A DNA stretch of 64,000 nt from Pandoraea pnomenusa (GTDB lineage: Bacteria > Pseudomonadota > Gammaproteobacteria > Burkholderiales > Burkholderiaceae): assembly GCF_000767615.3 (NCBI RefSeq), contig NZ_CP009553.3:2728001-2792000 (forward strand), given 5' to 3'. Each line of letters opens with the position of its first letter. The stretch's first letter is position 1. The position numbers and the translations under genes were made by a program. Under the pieces are notes generated by a model. That model did no database searches. It was not told the origin of the DNA and worked only from the letters and a program-made list of their open reading frames with translations. Of the stretch, positions 1-9,331 are shown one piece after another.

Positions 1-1396
1 GGCCGGCCTGGCGGGCGGCTTCGTGCGCCTGCGCAACGATTCCGCTCTCGATCAGGCACGAGCCGTCGACCATGCGATCCGCGACGAGGTCGCGCAGCCC
101 AACCGCCGCTTGCTTGGGGCAATCCTCGCGCACAAGGACATGTTTTTCCGCGCCGGCGAACTGAGCGAATGCGGCAGTCGCATCCTCGCCGGGCATCGGC
201 CGTCGCAGACGGCCACGGTGCTCTCGCGTCTCGATGCCGCGGGCGCCGTGGACCTCGGTGCCTTGCACATGGCGGAGTTTGCCATGAGCCCGACAGGCTT
301 CAACGCGCATCTCGGGCACGGCCGCAACGCCTGGTCGCCGGATCACGTCAGTGGCGGGTCGTCCAGCGGCAGCGGCGTGGCCGTCGCGCGTGGCCTGGCG
401 TTCGCCGCCCTCGGCTCCGATACCGGGGGCTCGGTTCGAATTCCCGCAGCAGTCAATGGCGTCACCGGCATCAAGCCGACCCAGCACGCGGTCTCCACGC
501 ACGGCGTGATGCCGCTGTCGCCGAGCCTCGATTGTGTTGGCGTGCTGGCACGTACCGCGGCAGACGCGGCGGCGGTGCTTGAAACCATCTGGGGGCCGGA
601 CGCCAACGATCCTCATTGCCTCGTCAGTCAGGCGCGCGACTTCACGCGCGCGTTGGCGCAACCCTTGAGCGATCGCGATGTCGTTGCAGTGCCCGAGTTC
701 GACGCCTCGGCGCTGATCTCCGACGAAATTCGTGCGGCCGTTGCCGGGGTGAAGCAGGCGCTCGAAGCCTGTGGCGTGACGATTCGCCAAGTCCCGCTGC
801 CCGATCTGCGCGAGGCCGGAGCGCTGGCCACGCTGATGCTCGGCGCCGAGGCCGCGTCGATCCACGGTCCGTGGCTGCGTGAGCGTCGAGACGCCTACGG
901 CGAGCAGGTGTTGCGCCGGCTGGAGCGCGGCCTGCTGTATCCGGCCACCCGTTACGTCGACGCGCTGCGCCTGCGTGCCGGCTACTCGCAATCGTTCGTC
1001 GAACGCTATCTGGCAGGGGCACAAGCGTTGCTGCTGCCGACCTTGCCGTATGCGGTGCCGACGATTGCCGAGACGCTCGACGGCGACGCGGACGCGATTG
1101 AGCGACGCTTCGGCGACTTCTCGTACTGGACACGCGGCATCAACTACCTCGGTCTGCCAGCGGTTGCCTTGCCGGCGGGACGCACACAGAACGGATTGCC
1201 GACCGGAGTTCAGTTGATCGGTCGCGCATGGCGCGAAGCCGCGCTGCTGCGTCTCGCACACCAGTTGCAACAACACACCGGCTGGCATCTGCCGTCGGTG
1301 AACCGAGTTGGACCGCTCGACCGCGCAGCGATGCCGGCGGGTCTTGATACGGCGGGATCGCCAGTGTCGCAGTCATCGATGGAAAGGATGGAGTAA
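1..1396 (+). CDS. Amidase signature family hydrolase (5' end outside window)
   Basis: Hydrolyses C-N amide bonds; the substrate is unknown. The frame is open from base 2, and the first possible start inside the window (GTG at 23) already lies inside the conserved fold, so the true start is upstream. The amidase-signature triad is visible: a Lys in HKDMFF (about residue 38 of the visible part), the cis-Ser in GGSSSGSG and the nucleophilic Ser in DTGGSVR. The C-terminal half has the family-typical GLPTGVQLIG. It stops with TAA about 105 bases before the MFS carrier and heads a same-strand catabolic cluster. It could release an acid from an imported amide, or be a GatA-like paralogue of unrelated role; no GatB or GatC lies nearby. 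Confidence 0.9.
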   Translation, partial: AGLAGGFVRLRNDSALDQARAVDHAIRDEVAQPNRRLLGAILAHKDMFFRAGELSECGSRILAGHRPSQTATVLSRLDAAGAVDLGALHMAEFAMSPTGFNAHLGHGRNAWSPDHVSGGSSSGSGVAVARGLAFAALGSDTGGSVRIPAAVNGVTGIKPTQHAVSTHGVMPLSPSLDCVGVLARTAADAAAVLETIWGPDANDPHCLVSQARDFTRALAQPLSDRDVVAVPEFDASALISDEIRAAVAGVKQALEACGVTIRQVPLPDLREAGALATLMLGAEAASIHGPWLRERRDAYGEQVLRRLERGLLYPATRYVDALRLRAGYSQSFVERYLAGAQALLLPTLPYAVPTIAETLDGDADAIERRFGDFSYWTRGINYLGLPAVALPAGRTQNGLPTGVQLIGRAWREAALLRLAHQLQQHTGWHLPSVNRVGPLDRAAMPAGLDTAGSPVSQSSMERME

Positions 1397-1501
1397 CGCA
1401 AGCCGGGAACGAGGACGCCGTCGTTCGCCGCACGTCATTTTTTGCTCGCATTACGTTCGCTTCAGACGAACGGATGCCGCCAACGTTCAGGAGACAACCG
1501 T

Positions 1502-2899
1502 ATGAACGCAACCTCCGTCAACGCAGGGGCCCGGCTCGACCGGCTTCCCCTGGCGAGGTTTCACTGGAAGATTCTCGGACTCATCAGTGGTGGCGCGCTA
1601 CTCGACGCCTTCGATGTCTATCTCGCCGCCGGGGTACTCGCGGCGCTGGTCAAGAGCGGCTTCTCGACACTAGAGCTCAACGCGGCCTTCATCTCGGCCA
1701 CGTTCTTCGGCATGCTGATCGGCTCGGCGCTGGCCGGTTACGTGGGTGACCGTTTCGGTCGACGCTATTCCTACCAAATCAATCTCGCCGTGTTCGGCAT
1801 CGCCTCGCTGCTCGCGTGCTTCGCGCCGAACATGCCCACGCTGATCGTGCTGCGTTTCATCATGGGCCTGGGCCTTGGCGCGGAGCTTGTCGTGGCCGCC
1901 GGTACGCTCTGCGAATTCGTGCCGCCGGCCTATCGGGGGCGCTGGATTTCGTTGATGGGGCTCATCATCAATTCGGGCCTGCTGATCGCCACGAGTGTCG
2001 GGTACATCGTGATCCCGAACCTCGGCTGGCGCTGGATGTTCGCTATAGCAGGCGCGGGCGCGCTCGCCATCTGGATCATGCGCAAGCGCATGCCGGAATC
2101 GCCGCGTTGGCTCGAATCGGTGGGTCGCACCCAGGAAGCAGAAGCCACGCTCGCCGACATCGAGGGCCAGGTGAAGCGTCAGTTCGGCGCGCTCCCGCCG
2201 GTGCCGCCCGCACAGCCGGTGATGGCACGCAACGTGCCCCTGTCGGTGCTGTTCTCGAAGCCCGTGATCGGCCGAACGCTCACCGCCGCGCTCACCTGTG
2301 TCGCGATCAATGTGGCCGTGTATGGCTTCGTGGCCTGGCTGCCGACGTTCTTCGTCAAGCAAGGCTTGACGGTGGTGCAGTCGCTCGGATTCACGACGCT
2401 GATGGCCTTCGGTGCCCCGGGCGGTGCCTTGGTCGGCTATCTGCTCGGCGATCGCCTCGGGAGGCAGCGCGGCCTCGTGTTGTTCTCGGCGGCCACGATC
2501 GTGCTCGGCTTCCTGTACCCCCAGATGCGTGATGCGATGTCGATCTCGATCGTCGGCTTCTGCCTGGTGACGGCGATCTACACGATCGTCACGCTCGGTC
2601 TGTACGGGTATATCCCCGAGTTGTTCCCCACGGCGTTCCGTCTGCGCGGTACGGGCTTTGCCGGCGTATGCGGCCGTGCGGCATCGATGAGCACGCCGTA
2701 TCTGGCAGTCGCCCTGTTCCAGCACTTCGGCATTTCCGGTGTGCTGGCGATGGTGAGCGGCGTGCTTGGCCTGTTGATCGTCGCGCTGCTGGTACTGCGC
2801 GTGGAAACCAATCAACAGTCGCTCGAAGATATCAGCGTGCCCAGCGACGCCAGTCTCGGTGGCACCGCCACAACCGCTGCCATGCATGCCGAGCACTAG
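1502..2899 (+). CDS. MFS transporter (organic acid/aromatic acid symporter type)
   Basis: A 465-residue inner-membrane carrier with about twelve hydrophobic segments. The MFS motif A appears as GDRFGRR after TM2 and is repeated as GDRLGRQ in the second half. DAFDVY in TM1 is typical of acid:H+ symporters of the AAHS/sugar-porter type. The ATG at 1502 is preferred over the upstream TTG at 1442 because AGGAG lies at 1489-1493. It sits between the amidase and the MmgE/PrpD gene and probably imports the substrate of this pathway. The substrate cannot be read from sequence. Confidence 0.88.
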   Translation: MNATSVNAGARLDRLPLARFHWKILGLISGGALLDAFDVYLAAGVLAALVKSGFSTLELNAAFISATFFGMLIGSALAGYVGDRFGRRYSYQINLAVFGIASLLACFAPNMPTLIVLRFIMGLGLGAELVVAAGTLCEFVPPAYRGRWISLMGLIINSGLLIATSVGYIVIPNLGWRWMFAIAGAGALAIWIMRKRMPESPRWLESVGRTQEAEATLADIEGQVKRQFGALPPVPPAQPVMARNVPLSVLFSKPVIGRTLTAALTCVAINVAVYGFVAWLPTFFVKQGLTVVQSLGFTTLMAFGAPGGALVGYLLGDRLGRQRGLVLFSAATIVLGFLYPQMRDAMSISIVGFCLVTAIYTIVTLGLYGYIPELFPTAFRLRGTGFAGVCGRAASMSTPYLAVALFQHFGISGVLAMVSGVLGLLIVALLVLRVETNQQSLEDISVPSDASLGGTATTAAMHAEH

Positions 2900-2935
2900 C
2901 CCCAACACCTTACATCCGTTCAGGAGGGAGACAGC

Positions 2936-4369
2936 ATGACTTCAGAAGTGAACCACACGCCCCAGGGGATCTCGGCAACGCTGGCCTCGTTCGCCTTGGG
3001 CCTGTCGCTGGACGCCGTGCCTGCGGTCGTGCGCGAGCGCGCCAAGCACCTGCTGCTCGACGCGATTGGCCTGGCCTACGCATCGCAGCCGGCCGACTTC
3101 ACGCGGGTTACGCTCGACGGCCTCACCGCGCTGAGCGCCGGAGACCAGCCGGTCGCGACGGTGATCGGCCGTGGCCATCGCCTCAACACCCGCGACGCGA
3201 TGGTGATGAATGGCGTGCTGGTGCATGGCCTCGACTTCGACGATACGCACTCGCGTGGCGTGATCCATGCCACCGCGAGCGTATTGCCGTGCGTGTTCGG
3301 CGTCTCGGAGGCGCGCGGCGCCGATGGTGCCCAGACACTGGCGGCTTACATCGCCGGCATGGAAGCGGCCACGCGCATCGGCTCGGTGGCGAAGGGCGGC
3401 TTCCACCAGGTCGGGTTCCATCCAACCGGCGTGGTGGGGATCTTCGGCTGCACGCTCGCCGCCTCGCGCCTGCTTGGCCTGAACGCGCACCAGACCGCCA
3501 TGGCGCAGGGCATCGCGCTGTCGATGGCCAGCGGCAGCCTGGAATTCCTGCAGGACGGCGCCTGGACCAAGCGCATGCATCCGGGCTGGGCCGCACAGTC
3601 GGCGTTCACCGCCGCAACCCTGGCAGCGCATGGCTATATCGGCGCATCCGCACCTTATGAAGGGCGCTTCGGTCTGTTCTCGAGCTACCTCGGCGAGCAG
3701 CGCGGCAATGCCGATCTGTCGCTCGCTACCGAAGGCCTTGGCGAGCAGTGGCAGATCGAGGAAGTGGCGATCAAGCCCGTGCCGGCCTGTCATTTCACGC
3801 ACGCCTTCGCCGATGCGGGCACTGAGTTGCACAAGCTATGGCAACAACGCGGCGCGAAGATAAGCGAACTGGCCGAGCGGATAGCCCGCATTCGCGTGAA
3901 GGTGCCCGAGGCAGTCGTCAAGACGGTATGCGAGCCGGTGGCGAACAAGCGCCGTCCGGCCAACAGCTACGATGCCCAGTTCAGCGTGCCTTATGTGGTG
4001 TCCAGCGCGCTGATCAAGGGCCGCTTCACGCTCGACGAGCTGGAGCCGGGGGCACTGCGCAACGACGCGGTGCTCGCGCTGGCCGCGAAGGTCGAGTACG
4101 AGATCGACCCGGCCAGCACCTTCCCGCGCCACTACACGGGGGAGGTCGTGCTGGAATTGCGTGATGGCACCACGCTCGCGCATCGCGAGGCCATTAATCG
4201 TGGCAGTGCGGATCGTCCGCTCAGCAACGAGGAAATCGTGGAGAAATACGTTGCCAACGCCGCGCGTGTGTTGCCGCAGGCGCGCGTCGACAAGGTGCGA
4301 GAGACCGTGCTCTCGCTCGACCGGTTGCCGGCCGGCGCCCTGCACGCCGTGCTCGGCGAGTCGGTCTGA
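2936..4369 (+). CDS. MmgE/PrpD family protein
   Basis: A 477-residue protein of the MmgE/PrpD fold, which includes 2-methylcitrate dehydratase, cis-aconitate decarboxylase and iminodisuccinate epimerase. Family features seen are ERAKHLLLDAIG near the N terminus, the HGLDFDDTH stretch (about residues 94-103), HPTGVVGIFG (about 162-171), and KPVPACHFTH in the second domain. The start has a clear AGGAGGGAG ribosome site. It lies 36 bases after the carrier and 29 bases before the acyl-CoA dehydrogenase, so it is probably cotranscribed. The context suggests isomerisation, dehydration or decarboxylation of a small polycarboxylate, not the methylcitrate cycle, since no prpB or prpC is present. Confidence 0.9.
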   Translation: MTSEVNHTPQGISATLASFALGLSLDAVPAVVRERAKHLLLDAIGLAYASQPADFTRVTLDGLTALSAGDQPVATVIGRGHRLNTRDAMVMNGVLVHGLDFDDTHSRGVIHATASVLPCVFGVSEARGADGAQTLAAYIAGMEAATRIGSVAKGGFHQVGFHPTGVVGIFGCTLAASRLLGLNAHQTAMAQGIALSMASGSLEFLQDGAWTKRMHPGWAAQSAFTAATLAAHGYIGASAPYEGRFGLFSSYLGEQRGNADLSLATEGLGEQWQIEEVAIKPVPACHFTHAFADAGTELHKLWQQRGAKISELAERIARIRVKVPEAVVKTVCEPVANKRRPANSYDAQFSVPYVVSSALIKGRFTLDELEPGALRNDAVLALAAKVEYEIDPASTFPRHYTGEVVLELRDGTTLAHREAINRGSADRPLSNEEIVEKYVANAARVLPQARVDKVRETVLSLDRLPAGALHAVLGESV

Positions 4370-4398
4370 GCCGCGCATGAATGTCTGGAGATAGTGTG

Positions 4399-5571
4399 AT
4401 GACGCAAGTGGAAAACAACATCGCGGGGCAAGGCGAGGACGACACCCTGATCCTCGATATGCTCGAGCGATTCCTCAAGGTCGAGGTCAAGCCCTACGTG
4501 CATGCCCTGGAGAAGGCTGACGAGTATCCCTCCGAGATCGTCGAGCAGATGAAGGAGATGGGGCTGTTCGGCTGCCTGATCGCGCCTGAGTACGGCGGAT
4601 TGGGGCTTTCGACGCGCACCTATGCGCGCATCATCGAGCGCATGTCGGCGGTGTGGATGTCGCTGAGCGGCATCGTCAACTCGCATCTGATCATGGCGAT
4701 GACGGTGCAGCGCAACGGCACGCCGGACCAGAAGGCGGAATTCCTTCCGCGCTTCGCGACGGGCGAACTGCGTGGCGGCATTGGTCTGACCGAGCCGGAT
4801 TGCGGCACGGACCTGCAGGCGATCCGCACGAGCGCCACGCGCGATGGCGATCACTATGTGGTCAACGGCGCGAAGACATGGATCACCAATAGCCTGTATG
4901 GCAACTGCCTGGTGCTGCTCGTCAAGACCGATCTCACGGCTCAGCCGCGCCATCGCGGCATGAGCTTGCTGATCGCGGAGAAGGGCCCGGGGTTCGAAGT
5001 TAGCCGCAAGCTGGAGAAGCTCGGATACAAGGGCATCGACACCTGCGAACTGAACTTCGACAACTACCGCGTGCCGGTCGACCGTCTGATCGGAGGCGAG
5101 GAGGGGCGTGGCCTGAAGCAGATTCTGAGCGGGCTCGAGCTGGGTCGCATCAACGTCGCGGCACGCGGCCTGGGCATCGCGGTGGCGGCACTTGACGCCT
5201 CGGTGGCCTACAGCCAGCAACGCAAGACCTTCGGCAAGCCGATTTGCGAGCACCAGGCCATCCAGCTCAAGCTCGGCGAGATGGCCACACGCGTGCATGC
5301 GTCGCGATTGCTCGTCGATGCGGCGGCGCAGGCGTACGATCGCGGCGAACGTTGCGACATGGAAGCCGGCATGGCGAAGTACTTCGCCACGGAGGCCGGC
5401 GTCGAGAACAGCGCGGAAGCGATGCGCATCCACGGCGCCTACGGCTATTCGAAGGAATTCGACATCGAGCGTCTGTATCGCGATGCGCCGTTGCTCGTGA
5501 TAGGCGAGGGCACCAACGAACTGCAACGCATCATCATCGCGAAGCAACTGATCGAGAGGAATCCGGTATGA
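4399..5571 (+). CDS. Acyl-CoA dehydrogenase
   Basis: A 390-residue FAD-dependent acyl-CoA dehydrogenase of ordinary length with all three domains. The central part has GGIGLTEPDCGTD, typical of FAD/acyl binding, and YGYSKEFDIERLYRDA precedes GEGTNELQR, whose Glu matches the short-chain-family catalytic base. The ATG at 4399 has GGAGA seven bases upstream; an in-frame ATG at 4381 has no such site and would add six residues. The TGA overlaps the next ATG (ATGA at 5568-5571), implying translational coupling to the CoA transferase. It probably desaturates the CoA thioester made by that enzyme. Confidence 0.92.
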   Translation: MTQVENNIAGQGEDDTLILDMLERFLKVEVKPYVHALEKADEYPSEIVEQMKEMGLFGCLIAPEYGGLGLSTRTYARIIERMSAVWMSLSGIVNSHLIMAMTVQRNGTPDQKAEFLPRFATGELRGGIGLTEPDCGTDLQAIRTSATRDGDHYVVNGAKTWITNSLYGNCLVLLVKTDLTAQPRHRGMSLLIAEKGPGFEVSRKLEKLGYKGIDTCELNFDNYRVPVDRLIGGEEGRGLKQILSGLELGRINVAARGLGIAVAALDASVAYSQQRKTFGKPICEHQAIQLKLGEMATRVHASRLLVDAAAQAYDRGERCDMEAGMAKYFATEAGVENSAEAMRIHGAYGYSKEFDIERLYRDAPLLVIGEGTNELQRIIIAKQLIERNPV

Positions 5572-6758
5572 GCCTGCCACTTTCCGGACTGCGCGTGATC
5601 GCGGTCGAGCAATACGGTGCCGGCCCGTTCGCCACGCAGCACCTGGCCGATCTTGGCGCCGACATCATCAAGATCGAGAACGCGAAGGACGGCGGCGACG
5701 TTGGTCGCGCGGTCGGCCCCTACTTCTTCGGCGAGGGCGACAGCCACTTCTACGAGGCGTTCAACCGCAACAAGCGCAGCATTGCGCTCGATCTCAAGAG
5801 CGCGGAAGGCAAGGAGATCTTGCTCAAGCTGGTCGAGTCGGCGGACGCCGTGTTCGACAATTTGCGCGGCGATCTGCCGGTCAAGCTCGGGCTCGATTAT
5901 GCGTCGCTGTCGCGCGCGAACCCTGCGCTGGTATGCGTTCACCTGTCGGCGTATGGCCGCACCGGTTCGCGCAAGGCGTGGCCGGGCTATGACTACCTGA
6001 TGCAGGCCGAGGCCGGCTATCTGTCGCTGACGGGCGAGCCGGACGGTCCTCCGGCACGCTTCGGCCTGTCGATCATCGACCTGATGACCGGCACGACGGC
6101 GTCGATGGCATTGCTTGCCGGGGTGCTTGAAGCGCGCAAAACTGGCAAGGGGCGCGACCTCGATGTGAGCCTGTTCGACGTGGCGATGCACAACCTGGCC
6201 TATGTCGCCACCTGGTATCTGAACGGCGGGCACATGACGCGGCGCGAACCGCGTTCGAGCCACCCGTCGCTCACGCCCAGCGAGCTGTATCGCACGCGCG
6301 ACGGTTGGATCTTCCTGATGTGCAACAAGGAGAAGTTCTGGGGGGTGCTGGCGCAGGAGATCGGCAAGCCGGAATGGATTACCGACCCTGAGCTATGCAA
6401 CTATGCGGCGCGCCTGAAGCATCGCGACCGCGTGCGTCGCGAGCTCGACGAAGTGTTGATGACCGAGGACACGGCGACGTGGATGGAGCGCTTTGCGGGG
6501 AAGGTGCCGGCGGCACCGGTGCACGACGTCGCCCAGGCGCTCGACAACCCCTTCGTTGCCGAACAGGCGCGCGTGAGGGACTTCGAGCATCCGGAACATG
6601 GCCCGATCAAGGGCGTGGCGTCGCCGGTGAGAATCGACACGCCGCTGCCGGCACGTGCAGCGCCGCGCATGGGCGAGCATACCGACGAGGTGCTGCGTGA
6701 GGCCGGATTCGGTGACGACGCGATTGCTTGGCTGCGCGAGCAAGCTGTGGTGCAATGA
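5568..6758 (+). CDS. Class III CoA transferase (CaiB/BaiF)
   Basis: A 396-residue family III CoA transferase in the normal domain order. It has the N-terminal Rossmann part (LSGLRVIAVEQYGAGPFA, then LGADIIKIE), YGRTGSRKAWPGYDYLMQAEAG containing the catalytic Asp in GYDY, and the small domain beginning TRDGWIFLM. It activates a carboxylic acid by transfer of CoA from a donor such as succinyl-CoA. The start is set by the four-base overlap with the dehydrogenase stop, and a longer open frame upstream is only an overlap artefact. It is the central activating enzyme of this cluster; the acid is unknown. Confidence 0.93.
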   Translation: MSLPLSGLRVIAVEQYGAGPFATQHLADLGADIIKIENAKDGGDVGRAVGPYFFGEGDSHFYEAFNRNKRSIALDLKSAEGKEILLKLVESADAVFDNLRGDLPVKLGLDYASLSRANPALVCVHLSAYGRTGSRKAWPGYDYLMQAEAGYLSLTGEPDGPPARFGLSIIDLMTGTTASMALLAGVLEARKTGKGRDLDVSLFDVAMHNLAYVATWYLNGGHMTRREPRSSHPSLTPSELYRTRDGWIFLMCNKEKFWGVLAQEIGKPEWITDPELCNYAARLKHRDRVRRELDEVLMTEDTATWMERFAGKVPAAPVHDVAQALDNPFVAEQARVRDFEHPEHGPIKGVASPVRIDTPLPARAAPRMGEHTDEVLREAGFGDDAIAWLREQAVVQ

Positions 6759-6779
6759 CATCATTACTCCTCACCGGCA

Positions 6780-7544
6780 ATGCCGACCACGCGCATGACC
6801 CCATTGCTCAACCAGCAGCCACGCTATCTGCAACTGGCGCAGACACTGATCCAGGAGATCCGCGATGGCCGATACTCGGTCGGTGACTTCCTGCCGACCG
6901 AGTTTGATCTGTGCGAGCAGTTCGGCGCCAGCCGCTTCACGGTTCGCGAGGCGGTCAAGCGCCTGGTGCAGATGGGGCTGGTGGATCGTCAGCCCGGCGT
7001 CGGCACGCGCGTACTGGCGCGCGAGGCGGTCAGCGGCTACCAGCAGGTGATGCGGCAGTTAAGCGACTTGCAGCAATACACGGCCGACACCGAGCTGGAG
7101 ATCCTCGCGCGCGATCTGGTCGAAGTGGACGAAACGCTGGCGCCGGTGCTACGTGCCGGCAATGGCGAGTCGTGGCTGCACATTTCGGCACTGCGGCGCA
7201 GTGGCGCCGAGCCGGAGCCGATTTGTGTCAGCGACATTTACATCCACCCGGCATTTCGTGCGCTGGAGGGGATCGAGGGCAGTTCGCATGTGCCGATTTA
7301 CACGCTGATCGAAGAGCAGTTCGGCGAGCACATCGCGGCCGTGCAGCAGGAGATTCGGGCCACATTGATCACAGCGGCACAGGCACGCTGGCTCAACGTC
7401 AAGCCGAAGTCGGCGGCCTTGTGGATTTGCCGGCGGTATCTGAATCGCCGTGAGGAAATTGTCGAGGCGGCGATCAGCATTCATCCGGCCGACCGCTTCA
7501 GTTATTCGGAAACATTTCAACGCGACTGGCGCGCCACCTCCTGA
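6780..7544 (+). CDS. GntR/HutC family transcriptional regulator
   Basis: A 254-residue repressor-type regulator with an N-terminal winged helix (YLQLAQTLIQEIRDGRYSVG, then LCEQFGASRFTVREAVKRL, about residues 17-75). A C-terminal UTRA effector domain has PICVSDIYIHPAFRAL and an LNVKPKSAALWICRRYLN strand. HutC-type proteins are usually released from DNA by a pathway metabolite. It lies 21 bases after the CoA transferase and before the lyase in the same direction, so it probably controls this cluster. No operator could be assigned, because the cluster promoter is outside the window. The ATG at 6795 is an alternative start. Confidence 0.9.
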   Translation: MPTTRMTPLLNQQPRYLQLAQTLIQEIRDGRYSVGDFLPTEFDLCEQFGASRFTVREAVKRLVQMGLVDRQPGVGTRVLAREAVSGYQQVMRQLSDLQQYTADTELEILARDLVEVDETLAPVLRAGNGESWLHISALRRSGAEPEPICVSDIYIHPAFRALEGIEGSSHVPIYTLIEEQFGEHIAAVQQEIRATLITAAQARWLNVKPKSAALWICRRYLNRREEIVEAAISIHPADRFSYSETFQRDWRATS

Positions 7545-7590
7545 CAACCCGTCAATGCGTGGGGAAGGGCGCCCGCGCAAAGGGGCTCCC

Positions 7591-8400
7591 ATGCAAGCAG
7601 CATCGACGTATCTTTTCGTTCCGGGTGATCGTCCGGATCGCTTCGACAAGGCGCTCGCCACCGACGCCGCCTTTGTGATCCTCGACCTCGAGGACGCGGT
7701 GTCTCCCGAGAACAAACCCACGGCGCGCGACGCCTTGTTCACATGGCTGGCGCAGCACGGAGAGGATCCGCGTGTGCTGGTGCGCATCAACGGCGTGCAT
7801 ACGCCCTGGCACACCGACGATATGCGCCTGGTCGAAATGCCGGGTGTCGCCGGAATCATGTTGCCAAAGACGGAGCGTGCCGACGAGATGCAGGCGTTGC
7901 GCGCCTGCTTGCGCGAGGCACAGACGTTATATGCGCTGATCGAGACGGTCGATGCGGTGGTGCGTCTGCGCGAGATCGCAGGCGCGCCGGGGGTGACGCG
8001 CCTGGCCTTCGGTACGGTCGACTTCTGTGCGGACGCGGGTATCGGCGACGACGGCGCCGCGCTCGATGCGATTCGCACGCAGTTCGTGATCGAGTCCCGC
8101 TACGCGCGGTTGCCCGCGCCCATCGACGGGGTCACCGTCGCGATCGGTGACGACGCGGTATTGCGGGCCGACGTGCGCCATTCGCGCAAGTTCGGATTCG
8201 GGGCAAAGCTTTGCATTCACCCGAAGCAGATCGCGATTGTACGCGATGGATATCTACCGACACCGCAGGAAACCGATTGGGCGATGCGGGTGCTGGATGC
8301 GGTTGCCACAGCGGGCGCAGGCGCGATCGCCGTAGACGGCAAGCTCGTCGACCGGCCTGTCGTGGAACGGGCCAGGGCGATCATGGGGCAGTTGAGCTAG
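7591..8400 (+). CDS. HpcH/HpaI aldolase / citrate-lyase beta-like protein
   Basis: A 269-residue CitE-like lyase of the HpcH/HpaI superfamily. Landmarks are YLFVPGDRPDRFDKA at the N terminus, the metal-site strand VILDLEDAVSPENKP, the Arg in LVRING, IMLPKTE, the acidic IETVDAV strand and CIHPKQIAIV near the C terminus. Relatives cleave malyl-, citramalyl- or beta-methylmalyl-CoA. The start is ATG 7591 with AAGGGG just upstream; earlier in-frame codons lack a ribosome site and overlap the regulator. Beside a CoA transferase and an acyl-CoA dehydrogenase, a final cleavage to acetyl-CoA plus a 2-oxoacid is plausible, but it is inferred. Confidence 0.9.
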   Translation: MQAASTYLFVPGDRPDRFDKALATDAAFVILDLEDAVSPENKPTARDALFTWLAQHGEDPRVLVRINGVHTPWHTDDMRLVEMPGVAGIMLPKTERADEMQALRACLREAQTLYALIETVDAVVRLREIAGAPGVTRLAFGTVDFCADAGIGDDGAALDAIRTQFVIESRYARLPAPIDGVTVAIGDDAVLRADVRHSRKFGFGAKLCIHPKQIAIVRDGYLPTPQETDWAMRVLDAVATAGAGAIAVDGKLVDRPVVERARAIMGQLS

Positions 8401-8452
8401 CGGTTGGCACCAAATGCAATTCATTAACCAGAATGGCTTCCGCCGAAGAGAC

Positions 8453-8482
8453 AGAGGCCCCGCGTGTCGGCGGGGGCCTCTT
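8453..8482. terminator. Bidirectional hairpin terminator between convergent genes
   Basis: A 9-bp perfect stem, AGAGGCCCC (8453-8461) with GGGGCCTCT (8473-8481), has an 11-base loop. It lies between the lyase stop and the convergent class II aldolase stop, so it can serve both transcripts. The U-tract is short on both strands. Confidence 0.7.
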
Positions 8483-8495
8483 GGCTGGCGCTTCG

Positions 8496-9275
8496 TCACG
8501 CCTCATCCTTCAACGCCTGCGGTGCCTGACGCAGCACGCGGCGGGCGAACATCGCGAAGCTCGCCTTCACGATGCTCGGCTGCAACAGGAAGTCGTGTGA
8601 CTCTTTCGCCAGCACGGGGTTGAGTTCCGTCACCGGCCCCATCGTTTGCGCCATGATCTGGTTGCGCGCCGCCCGCTCGATCAGCATCGACAGATACGCC
8701 GTCTCCTCCACCGACGACGTCGCGGCCAGGAACCCGTGGTGTGCCAGCAGGATCGATCGGCACTTGCCCAACGCTGAGGAAATGATCTCGCCCTCGTCAT
8801 CCGCAATCGGCAACCCCGGCCACTCCTTCAGGAACGCACAGTCGTCGAAGAACGGCGTCGCATCCATATGCGCCACGCGCAACGGCTGCCCCGTCATCGA
8901 CAACGTCGACACGTACGGCGGATGCGTATGCACAATGCTCTGCACATCCGGCCGGCGGCGGTACACCCACAGGTGAAAACGCACCGCCGGATTCGGCATG
9001 CCTACCCCCTCAAGCACCCGCAGCGAATCGTCCATGCGAATTACGTGGCGCGGCTCGACTTCGTCGAACGCCACCGCCAGCGGCGTCGTCAGGAACGTAC
9101 CGTCGGCACACCGCACCGTGATCTGTCCCGCCAGCGTCTCCGAGTGATTCTCCATCGCAAGCATCCGGCACGTCAGCACGACCTTTTCCTTCTCGGTCCA
9201 GTCGCCCACGTCCAGACGCGACGCCATCTCCGTCACTGCACGATCGGTTACCGCCTGTTTGGCTTCATCCAGCAT
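8496..9275 (-). CDS. Class II aldolase/adducin family protein
   Basis: A 259-residue zinc-dependent aldolase-fold protein. Metal ligands are visible as HTHPPYVSTLS (about residues 117-127) and LLAHHGFLA (about 175-183), with NHSETLAGQITVR as the phosphate/substrate loop. Relatives act on fuculose-1-phosphate, ribulose-5-phosphate or open-chain hydroxy acids; the specificity here is unknown. AGGAGAGA precedes the ATG. It is the last gene of a reverse operon after the MHS carrier and the glutathione S-transferase, and likely processes what that carrier imports. Confidence 0.9.
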   Translation of the reverse strand: MLDEAKQAVTDRAVTEMASRLDVGDWTEKEKVVLTCRMLAMENHSETLAGQITVRCADGTFLTTPLAVAFDEVEPRHVIRMDDSLRVLEGVGMPNPAVRFHLWVYRRRPDVQSIVHTHPPYVSTLSMTGQPLRVAHMDATPFFDDCAFLKEWPGLPIADDEGEIISSALGKCRSILLAHHGFLAATSSVEETAYLSMLIERAARNQIMAQTMGPVTELNPVLAKESHDFLLQPSIVKASFAMFARRVLRQAPQALKDEA

Positions 9276-9331
9276 CCCATCTCTCCTTCGTCAGCAATTA
9301 CTGCAAACTCTCGTCAGGCATTGCATGTCGC

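Noticed and set aside
1670..2908. 412-residue reverse frame opposite the MFS carrier
   Set aside because: It has no recognisable domain and shows the biased composition of an antisense frame in GC-rich DNA.
4132..5580. 482-residue reverse frame opposite the acyl-CoA dehydrogenase
   Set aside because: It is antisense to a well-supported gene, and no start signal or family motif was seen.
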